A stretch of DNA of 35,722 nt from a virus: IMG/VR virus record IMGVR_UViG_3300032516_000087, positions 1-35,722 of that record. One strand, given 5' to 3'. A model generated the notes under the pieces. It was not told the DNA's origin and searched no databases. It was given only the letters and a program-made list of their open reading frames with translations. The first letter of the stretch is position 1. The number at the start of each line of letters is the position of its first letter. Of this stretch, positions 23,150 to 29,606 are shown piece by piece. A program made the position numbers and the translations under genes.

Positions 23150-24259
23150 TCAGTACGGTTGGGCCGCGGCGACGTCGACCGCCAACAGCCCGTAGTCCTG
23201 GCTGTTGAAACGCGACTTCTTGATGCCGAACACGGTCTTGGTCGTCACGACGGGTTCCTCGCCGCGGTCGTCCATTTCCTCGAACCAGTCGAAACGCATG
23301 CCCGAGCCCTTCATGCCGAAGGCGATGGCGCCGGCTTGCGCGCCCAGGAACAGGCAGCGCGCGGCGGCGACGTTGCTGCCCGCCCCGTAGTCGGTGAAGC
23401 GGATCACGTTGCTGTGCTCCTGGAGCACCGTGCCCGAGTAGTCGCCCAGCGCGCCGCTGAAGATCGGGGAATTTTCCCCCACCGCGGCGGTGAGCGCCTT
23501 CTGGATGTCCAGCCAGGTGTTGGTGCCGCTGGCGATTTTCAGGTCGTAGCGCGCCCAGGGCGAGAGCAGCAGGACGTACTTGGGCCGGCCGCCGACCGGG
23601 ATGGGTTGGATCTTCGCCCCCTTCTTGTCGATGCCGGTCATCATCGCCGCCTTCGCCTGCACCTTTTCGATCAGGGCGAGGGTCATCTTGCCGGCGCTCG
23701 TCAGCGTCGCTTTGGTCGTCCCGTCCCCGTACATGACGTGATTGGTGTCGGGCGCGGTGACCGCGTTGATGCTGAAGGTCGGATCGGTCGACGTGTCGAG
23801 GCCGGTGATGAAGTCGTCGTTCGCCCCGCGCGCGCCGGACAGGTAGACCATGAACAACTCGTCGAACAGCGCGGCCCAATAGTCGCGCAGGCGGGCCTTG
23901 GCCACGTCGCGGAGTTGGTGCAGCGTGCGCTTTTGCGTCATCGAGTCGCCGGTGTTGACGCCGTGACGCATCTTGTCGATCACGATCTTGTCCGAGAAGA
24001 AGCGCAGCGCTTCCTCGCGGCCGGCCAGCTTTTCCGACCCTACCGCGGGCCGCTGGCGCAGCTGCACCGACAGGTCATAGGTCACGGCATCGCCGGCACC
24101 AGCTTCAAGATCGGTTTTGACGGTGATCGGCAGCATGCTCGCTTCGCCGCCCATCATCTTGCCGGTGAAAAAACCCTGCCGGATTGTGTCGACGGCCAGG
24201 TTTGCGGACCACCTCTTGACGGCCTTTGCATCGTTCAGGCCGATGATCGTTTGCGCCAT
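23150..24259 (-). CDS. Major capsid protein, N4 gp56 family, 369 residues
   Basis: The N-terminal region through GDAVTYDLSVQL, GSEKLAGREEALRFFSDK and IDKMRHGVNTGDSM, then QKRTLHQLRDVAKARLRDYW, reproduces the recurrent pattern of the N4 gp56-type major capsid family. The rest (KYVLLLSPWARYDLK, FLGAQAGAIAFG) fits the outer domain of an HK97-fold shell protein. Length (369) is usual for the family. It is preceded by scaffold-like and CsrA-like genes and followed by a decoration-like gene, which is classic order for a head module. GGAGG 5 bases before the ATG makes a strong start, as expected for the most abundant protein. Confidence 0.9.
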   Translation of the reverse strand: MAQTIIGLNDAKAVKRWSANLAVDTIRQGFFTGKMMGGEASMLPITVKTDLEAGAGDAVTYDLSVQLRQRPAVGSEKLAGREEALRFFSDKIVIDKMRHGVNTGDSMTQKRTLHQLRDVAKARLRDYWAALFDELFMVYLSGARGANDDFITGLDTSTDPTFSINAVTAPDTNHVMYGDGTTKATLTSAGKMTLALIEKVQAKAAMMTGIDKKGAKIQPIPVGGRPKYVLLLSPWARYDLKIASGTNTWLDIQKALTAAVGENSPIFSGALGDYSGTVLQEHSNVIRFTDYGAGSNVAAARCLFLGAQAGAIAFGMKGSGMRFDWFEEMDDRGEEPVVTTKTVFGIKKSRFNSQDYGLLAVDVAAAQPY

Positions 24260-24313
24260 GTGAACCTCCGTTTGGCGTTGTGACTACCATAACGAAAGCA
24301 CTCATGCGCTTTC
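24260..24313 (-). promoter_or_regulatory. Capsid leader with hairpin and CsrA-type motif over the ribosome-binding site
   Basis: The gap before the capsid ATG holds a 6-bp stem (GAAAGC/GCTTTC at 24294-24299 and 24308-24313). It also holds ACGGA at 24267-24271, overlapping GGAGG at 24265-24269. ANGGA is the core recognised by CsrA-family proteins, and a CsrA-like gene ends just upstream. GGA occurs in most ribosome-binding sites, so this is suggestive only. Confidence 0.35.
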
Positions 24314-24518
24314 ACCGTGCTGCTTTTTCCGCTGGCGGTAGGCCGCCTTTGGCCATCGCCGCGCCCATCCTCGAGCGCGGCCTTTCAATCTTCATGTTCG
24401 GTGGCGCCTCGATCGCCAGGCGGGCGAGGCGCCCCGAGCGTTCTTCCAGCCGGACGGTTATCCTGCCGTCGTCAATGGTGAGCACTTCACCCACTCGAAT
24501 GTCGACAAGGATAGCCAT
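24312..24518 (-). CDS. CsrA-like RNA-binding regulator, 68 residues
   Basis: From the ATG at 24518 the protein reads MAILVDIRVGEVLTIDDG, ITVRLEERSGRLARLAIEAP and NMKIER. That tracks the CsrA/RsmA fold strand by strand (RVGE, then 'I-x-D...I-x-V', then 'G-x-x-x-R-L-x-I-x-A-P', then a closing 'x-I-x-R'). The Arg of LARLAIEAP corresponds to the critical Arg44 of CsrA, but the Arg just before RVGE (Arg6) is Ile here. CsrA proteins are small dimers that bind GGA motifs, often over ribosome-binding sites. Length 68 is typical. An earlier in-frame GTG at 24569 exists, but the family alignment supports 24518. No clear ribosome-binding site precedes it, so translation may be coupled to the scaffold gene, which ends 33 bases upstream. 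Confidence 0.8.
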   Translation of the reverse strand: MAILVDIRVGEVLTIDDGRITVRLEERSGRLARLAIEAPPNMKIERPRSRMGAAMAKGGLPPAEKAAR

Positions 24519-24550
24519 GGTTGCGCTGGTTGTGGGGGAAAATTTGCGGG

Positions 24551-25414
24551 TCAGCCTGTCCGAAGCCACTTTTCGCGTGCGGCCGCGGTCATTTTGGCGA
24601 CGGTCGCCTCCAATTCCTCGCCGGTCAGTCCGTCCAGATGCGAGAACTCCCCGCCGTCGCCACTTGGCCCGGCCGGCGGGACCAAGGCCAAGGTCTGCGG
24701 CACGCGTGCGACCGCTTCGCGCGCGCCGGGCACGCCGGCAGCGGGAGCCGCAGCCGGGGCGGCCGTTTTGAACACGTCGGCCACCAGGCGATCGCCTTCG
24801 GTCAGGAACCAGCGCATCGGCTTGTCGGAGTTTTTTTCGTCGGCGGCGAGGCCCTTGACCGCGCGATCGAAGGCGGCGTTAAGCAGCGGGTTTTCCCGGT
24901 ACGCCTTGTGCGAATCAAGGAAGGAGTCGACCTCCCACTCCCACCGCTGTCTTGCTACCGCTTCATTCTGTTTAACCGCGAACTCGGCCTGGGATTGCGC
25001 GGCTTTGATCGCATCGCGCTGGCTGTTGTAATCGTCGAGCGTGATGTCGCCGGCCTCGACCTGGGCTTTCAATTCGTCCAGCTTGGCGTCGGCATCGGCC
25101 ACATCGGGGGCCTCGAAGCGCGGCACGAACGGATCGCGTTCGAGCTCCGGGGCGCCGGCCGCGGCAGCTACGGCATCGACCGCCCCCGGCGCAGCGGCAG
25201 GCGCAGCGGCAGGCGCGGCGGCAGGCGCGGCCGGTGCGGCGATCGCCCCGGCGTCGGGCGCAGCGGACGCCGCAGGGGCAGCACCAGGCGCATGCGGGTC
25301 TGCCACCGTGACCACTTTGGCGGGTTTCCCGTCCGAATCTGTCGTATCGGAAGCGAGTGCATCGGTTTCCTCTTGAGAGAGGCCAGGGAGAATGTGGTCT
25401 TGAAGGGTATCCAT
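24551..25414 (-). CDS. Scaffold-like protein, 287 residues
   Basis: Three parts are visible: an acidic Thr/Asp-rich N-terminus (residues 1-40); a nearly pure Ala/Pro linker (about 45-90); and a charged helical, coiled-coil-like region from about 95 to 215 (for example DAKLDELKAQVEAGDITLDD), followed by another Ala/Pro linker. The last 40 residues are acidic then basic (ATVAKMTAAAREKW), a common capsid-binding end for scaffolds. Location immediately before the major capsid gene is the standard place for a scaffold, and composition fits. No protease motif. AAAGGA overlaps the stop of the upstream gene and sits 5 bases from the ATG. Confidence 0.75.
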   Translation of the reverse strand: MDTLQDHILPGLSQEETDALASDTTDSDGKPAKVVTVADPHAPGAAPAASAAPDAGAIAAPAAPAAAPAAAPAAAPGAVDAVAAAAGAPELERDPFVPRFEAPDVADADAKLDELKAQVEAGDITLDDYNSQRDAIKAAQSQAEFAVKQNEAVARQRWEWEVDSFLDSHKAYRENPLLNAAFDRAVKGLAADEKNSDKPMRWFLTEGDRLVADVFKTAAPAAAPAAGVPGAREAVARVPQTLALVPPAGPSGDGGEFSHLDGLTGEELEATVAKMTAAAREKWLRTG

Positions 25415-25423
25415 AGCGATCCT

Positions 25424-27934
25424 TTAGTCGTCGATCATGGTTAAAAGCATGGCGATGGCCTGGGCGTTGCGCCGTTGCCGCCACACGGCCGCGGGAACCG
25501 CCGCGGCGTCGGGTACGTCATCCGAGGGGGGCGTCGAGGGGGTCGTCGTCAGGTCGGTTTCGCGCAGCAACGCCGGGGCCCGCGTTGAGAACGGTGAGTG
25601 ACCATCGCGTAGTAGCTCGTTGGATCGAGTCGGTGGGGCATGAATCCGCCCGGTTTCGTGCACCGGCGGGGGCATTTCGCGCCCGATCCAGAACGCATCC
25701 GACGCCTTGATCGGGCGCGGGACCGCCCCGAATGGCGCCCAGGAGTCCGACCGCAGGCCACCATAAAACTGCGAGCCGCCCTCGCTGACCACCGTTATCC
25801 GCTCGGCCGGGACCAGGTGCGTCGCTACGGCGCTCAGCGTCGCGGTTGCGACGAGCGCCGCGGCGCCGCTGATGATGCTGGTTGTGGCTTGCCCGCTGGC
25901 GGTACTCGATCCGATCGCTTGTCCAACCGCGCCGGCCAGGGCCACGGTCGCGCCGCTTGCGGCGCCAGCGCCGGCCGCAGCACCGAGCGCCGGGTGCACC
26001 CGGACGCTATCCGCCGCCCCGGAGCCGAGCCCGCTGGACGCCCCTACTGCGGGGAGAACGAGCGCCGCTACCCCGAGCGCGACCCCGGTTCCGGGCGCCG
26101 CGGCGGCGCTCTGTACCAGGGTGGCACCGACTCCAGCGACGCTGGAACTCCCCACCGCAACCGCGTCCGAGCCGGCGGTCCCAGCATCGGTGGCTTCGGC
26201 GCTCGCCGTTGCGCTCCCGGCCGAACTCCCGACCGCTGCCACGATCCGGGCGGCTTGCACGATGGCACTCGCGCTTCCCGAGCTCGCCGCGGACGCACCA
26301 GACCAGGCCCCGCTTACGCCGCTCGCGCTACCCGTCCCGGTGCTCGCAGCAACCGCCGGTGCGGTCAGGGCGGCCTGGGCGCTGGCCGTGGCCGCTGCGC
26401 TCGCAGAAGCCTGCGCACCGCTGCTCGCCCCGCTGCTCGCGCTGGCTGTTGCCGATCCAGCGGTCGCGGCCACGGCCGCGGCAAGCACCGCCGCCGCCCC
26501 CGTCGCCACAGCGATCCCGGTGCTCTGCGCGAGTGCGGCAGCGATGTTGCCCGCCACGCCCGTCGCCACGCCCGTCCCCAGCGAGCTCGCCAGGTCGGCG
26601 TCGGTGCTGCCACTCTGCCCGCTAACCGTCGCGCTGCCGGCCGCCGCCGCCACGCTGCCCGCAAACGCCCCCGCGGTGCTCGATACGCTCGCCGCCCCGG
26701 TCGCGCTGGCGATCGCTGCCGCCACGCTCGCCGCAACTGCGCTCGCGCTGCCCGCGCCGCTGCTCGACGCGACCGCGCCGACTACCTGCCCCGATACCCC
26801 GCTGGTGCCCGCGCTCGCGCTGGCGGCGGCCGTCGCAACGACGGTGCGCGCCGCGGCCCCGGTCGCCACACCAGCGCCGGTGCTCGCGGCAGCGGATCCC
26901 GCTGTGGCCCCGCTGACCCCGGTGGCCGAACCCGCGCCGACGCTCGCGCCGGTGGCCTCGACGAAATTGGATGTCGAGGCAGACCACAGAAGGTATCCGC
27001 CGAACGAGTCAACCGCAACGGGTGTGGCGGCTCGCGGTGAGGCGAAGTTGGCCGCGAGTGGTGTGGGGCCGCTGTCGCTGAGTTGGGTGAAACTTCCTGC
27101 TGCGCCCGCCGGTTCGTAGGTGATGACGATGACACCGGCCCCGCCCGCGCCGCCGAGAGTGTCGGTGCCGTTTAATCCGCCGCCACCGCCACCACCGTAA
27201 TTTCCGCCAGCGCCGCCAACCCACGCCCCGCCTTGGCCGACGCCCGCGCCGCCGCCGCCAGAGCCATGCGTCGCATCCCATTCAATGCCGACGCCGCCGT
27301 TACCATTGGCGCTGTTGACGCCTGTTGCACCGGTGGCACCGCCCCCTCCAGCAACGCCGTTGTTGCCGCCCGCCACTGCGTAGTCTCCGCCGCCATAGCG
27401 AAGATAATTGTTTCCACCTAAAAAGACGGACCCGTCAGACCCACCGCCATTACCGCCGCCTCCGCGTTCTGTGTTGTCGCCACCATCGCCAAACGGCCCG
27501 CCTGCGCCGCCACCGCCGCCACTACGGCTGTTGGTGCTCGGTGTCGTAGTTGAGCCGCCACCAAATGCCTTATCACCAACGCAGTTTGCGGTTCGACCCC
27601 CGTTTACACCGGGAGGCGACGTGCCAGCAGCAGGGGACCCCGTGCGCCCGTAATCGGCAACGAGCGTACTTGAATCGCGGAATTGCGTGACTTGCTGTAC
27701 TCCGCCCGCAGGGATTTGGACGGTGATGCTGGCGCCTGGAGTCAGCGCGACGTTGTTGCGGACAGCGTAGGCCCCACCGCCGCCGCCACTACCCCCTTTG
27801 TATGTCTGTGTGCTATTACCCAGCCCGCCCGTACCGCCGGAGCCGATGGCCGCAATCGTGTTGTGATTGCTGTTCCAATCGCTAGGAACAACCCATGTGG
27901 TTGTGCCCGCCGCGAGGTAGATGCGCGTTGCCAC
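25424..27934 (-). CDS. Fiber-like protein with Gly-rich head and 20-residue repeats, 836 residues
   Basis: GTG start at 27934, close behind the previous stop. Residues 1-275 form a glycine-rich domain: an opening strand with TTTWVVPSDWNSN and IAAIGSGGTGG, then many Gly runs between short strands, ending VIVITYEP. This pattern is common in phage adhesins and fiber ends. About residues 329-672 are an Ala/Ser/Gly region built of 20-residue units, about 17 in number, most with Gly at the fifth position (see the repeat entry). The last 150 residues are Pro/Arg/Thr-rich and end in a helical IAMLLTMIDD. A receptor-binding or fiber role is likely. Its position between minor virion genes and the scaffold gene is unusual. 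Confidence 0.75.
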   Translation of the reverse strand: MATRIYLAAGTTTWVVPSDWNSNHNTIAAIGSGGTGGLGNSTQTYKGGSGGGGGAYAVRNNVALTPGASITVQIPAGGVQQVTQFRDSSTLVADYGRTGSPAAGTSPPGVNGGRTANCVGDKAFGGGSTTTPSTNSRSGGGGGAGGPFGDGGDNTERGGGGNGGGSDGSVFLGGNNYLRYGGGDYAVAGGNNGVAGGGGATGATGVNSANGNGGVGIEWDATHGSGGGGAGVGQGGAWVGGAGGNYGGGGGGGLNGTDTLGGAGGAGVIVITYEPAGAAGSFTQLSDSGPTPLAANFASPRAATPVAVDSFGGYLLWSASTSNFVEATGASVGAGSATGVSGATAGSAAASTGAGVATGAAARTVVATAAASASAGTSGVSGQVVGAVASSSGAGSASAVAASVAAAIASATGAASVSSTAGAFAGSVAAAAGSATVSGQSGSTDADLASSLGTGVATGVAGNIAAALAQSTGIAVATGAAAVLAAAVAATAGSATASASSGASSGAQASASAAATASAQAALTAPAVAASTGTGSASGVSGAWSGASAASSGSASAIVQAARIVAAVGSSAGSATASAEATDAGTAGSDAVAVGSSSVAGVGATLVQSAAAAPGTGVALGVAALVLPAVGASSGLGSGAADSVRVHPALGAAAGAGAASGATVALAGAVGQAIGSSTASGQATTSIISGAAALVATATLSAVATHLVPAERITVVSEGGSQFYGGLRSDSWAPFGAVPRPIKASDAFWIGREMPPPVHETGRIHAPPTRSNELLRDGHSPFSTRAPALLRETDLTTTPSTPPSDDVPDAAAVPAAVWRQRRNAQAIAMLLTMIDD
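25919..26950 (-). repeat. Tandem 60-base (20-residue) repeats in fiber-like gene
   Basis: About 17 degenerate units of 20 residues, most in exact register. The consensus is a small residue at 1-4, Gly at 5, small-x-small around 7-9, Thr/Ser-Gly at 10-11, seven variable residues, then Ala-hydrophobic at 19-20. One unit is 22 residues. At DNA level they are diverged, so they are protein-level repeats. Confidence 0.8.
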
Positions 27935-27936
27935 GC

Positions 27937-28386
27937 CTAGCTATTCCGCGCCGATCCTACTTCCCATGCAGAAATGCTCTGGCCGAACACGGAACAGACG
28001 TTGCTCGTCGTGAACATCGCCTCAAAGCGCGACGCGCCGCGCTGCGCGAGCGCGGTGAGTGCGGTGAGCGTGGCTCCGGCGCCGAACACGGTATTGAATC
28101 CGTTGCGAATGTTCACGCTGGTCGCATCGACCGGGCCGCTTTGCAACGCGAAATAGGTGTTCTGCTTGGCGACGGTGAGCGCGGCAAACGCTGACCAATC
28201 AATTACCGCTGCCATTTCCGCCGCCGAAACCACTGGCCTCCAGACCATCGTAGGCGAGGCCGGGACTGTGTTGAGATAGGTGGCGAGTGCTTGATTGCCG
28301 CTGTCGCCGTTCTCGAAAGCTGCCGCCGTAGGATCGCCATTGATTGCCGCTTTTATTGTGGCAAGCTGCGCCGTGGTCATGTTCAT
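27937..28386 (-). CDS. Virion-operon protein of a recurrent phage family, 149 residues
   Basis: The opening MTTAQLATIKAAINGDP, then ALATYLNTV, ASPTMVWRP and later VNIRNGFNTVFG fits a family of short phage proteins I have often seen between portal and tail genes. In these, an N-terminal 'TTAQL...LKAAI' helix is followed by a Trp-x-x-x-Val block and a helical C-terminus. Function is unknown; a structural or assembly role is likely from context. The first ATG has a GGG-type ribosome-binding site. A second Met lies two codons in. Confidence 0.72.
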   Translation of the reverse strand: MNMTTAQLATIKAAINGDPTAAAFENGDSGNQALATYLNTVPASPTMVWRPVVSAAEMAAVIDWSAFAALTVAKQNTYFALQSGPVDATSVNIRNGFNTVFGAGATLTALTALAQRGASRFEAMFTTSNVCSVFGQSISAWEVGSARNS

Positions 28387-28397
28387 GGTGAATCCCT

Positions 28398-29072
28398 TTA
28401 CGCGGTGTCGATTTCATCCCACAGCAAAGCAATGTTCGCCTTGCGGGTGTCTGAGGTTGTGCCTGCGGTATCCTGCCAAATGACAAGTCCTTCGCCCGGA
28501 GCGAACGTCCAATACTCGTCCTCTGACTTCCCCTCCATAACCGCAAACATGGGGGTGACATAGGCCCCAACAGCGGTAAGCGCACCGCCATAAGGCGCCG
28601 TCGCCAGTGCCCCGACCAATGAGACAGTGAGCCCGGTTACTGCCGTTCGCAAATCAGCGACCGGGGTTGGCGCGGTAGCGTCCAGCTTGATAGCCGTAAC
28701 GGCTGCCCCTGACGCCGTTCCAGTGAACGTCATGCGGGTAAGCGCCAGCCGGGGAGCCGTTGGGGTCGCCAGCGCCGTCGAGTGCTGCATCGTGACGTTG
28801 ATCTGCCGGATTCGCGCCTTCTTGTTGCTGATTGCGGTCGGGACGTGGAACCACAGCGATCCGGTAGAAGTCCCGTTTTCCGCCGCGGCAAGGGCGGTGA
28901 CTTGCGCCATTGCCGCCCGGTACACCCCCAGGACGACGGCGCTGGTGGATTGGACAAAGAAATGCTCATGGACGGTATTCCCGCCCACAACCTTTGTTTG
29001 CGTCCTGACCTTCGGCCCGGTGTTGCCCGAGTCAAGCGGGAGAACGATCTGTGCTACTACTGGTCCGGCCAT
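28398..29072 (-). CDS. Virion protein of unknown function, 224 residues
   Basis: An Ala/Thr-rich, mostly beta protein begins MAGPVVAQIVLPLDSGNTGP, with 'VHEHFFVQSTSAVVLGVYRA' near residue 35. It resembles minor virion or head-fiber proteins rather than an enzyme; no motif or membrane segment is visible. GAGG 7 bases before the ATG. It is one of four genes between portal and scaffold whose products look structural. Family not recognised. Confidence 0.68.
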   Translation of the reverse strand: MAGPVVAQIVLPLDSGNTGPKVRTQTKVVGGNTVHEHFFVQSTSAVVLGVYRAAMAQVTALAAAENGTSTGSLWFHVPTAISNKKARIRQINVTMQHSTALATPTAPRLALTRMTFTGTASGAAVTAIKLDATAPTPVADLRTAVTGLTVSLVGALATAPYGGALTAVGAYVTPMFAVMEGKSEDEYWTFAPGEGLVIWQDTAGTTSDTRKANIALLWDEIDTA

Positions 29073-29104
29073 GGGATTACCTCGTCGTGGATTCTATTCG
29101 TGGC

Positions 29105-29126
29105 GGCGCGGCCCGCAGGCCGCGCC
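29105..29126 (-). other. Perfect GC hairpin between two virion genes
   Basis: Nine-base arms, GGCGCGGCC at 29105-29113 and GGCCGCGCC at 29118-29126, pair perfectly across a 4-base loop. There is no T-run, so a rho-independent terminator is unlikely. An mRNA-stabilising or pausing element is possible. Confidence 0.5.
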
Positions 29127-29141
29127 CTCCCCCCGTCCCGA

Positions 29142-29588
29142 TCAATCTTCGGTGATCGTCGACGTGGTTTTGATCCGCGGGATTACGCCGACCGCCATCG
29201 TCACGTTCGGCGTCATGGTGCCCGAGTACAGGATGATGCCGGCGCCGCTGGCGGTGTTGACCACCGAGAAATGGGTGATCGGCCCACCGGCCGCAGCGGA
29301 ACACTCGCCGAAGTCGATGTTTTCGAACGGACTGACGCTGTTGGCGGTGACGGTGAATCCGCCCGCACCGCTCGCGCGCGCCTTCGCCACCCGCGCATAG
29401 CCGGTGTACGCGGTTTCGCTGGTGACGGCGGATCCGGCCTCGCCGGGGTCCGCGGTGTGCAGCGCCCAATAGAGGCTACCTGGCGTGACGGTCGCGCGCA
29501 GCCCGCCAGCATCGCCGATGTTGGCGACCGCGGTGTTGTTGAACAGCAGCAGCAGCAACGAGTTTTCGAACGTGTCTGACTTGCTCAT
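29142..29588 (-). CDS. Tail fiber-type small virion protein, paralogue of 20441-20866, 148 residues
   Basis: The layout is the same as the protein at 20441-20866: MSKSDTFENSLLLLLFNNT, then YWALHTADPGEAG, then a central GFTVTANSVSPFENIDFG and a T-HFSVVNTASGAGIILYSG end. The shared pattern is an N-terminal amphipathic helix, then 'x-A-L-x-T-A-D-P', then a beta-sandwich ending 'G...I-L-Y-S'. This makes two members of one family in one genome. GGAG is 7 bases before the ATG. Structural role inferred from the family. The family's exact place in the virion is not clear to me. Confidence 0.75.
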   Translation of the reverse strand: MSKSDTFENSLLLLLFNNTAVANIGDAGGLRATVTPGSLYWALHTADPGEAGSAVTSETAYTGYARVAKARASGAGGFTVTANSVSPFENIDFGECSAAAGGPITHFSVVNTASGAGIILYSGTMTPNVTMAVGVIPRIKTTSTITED

Positions 29589-29606
29589 GGTGTCGCTCCG
29601 AGATTG

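Noticed and set aside
25640-27119. Two long open frames on the plus strand over the fiber repeats
   Set aside because: They are Ala/Pro- or Arg-rich translations of the same GC-rich 60-base repeats. The minus-strand frame alone preserves the 20-residue register and the Gly-rich head.
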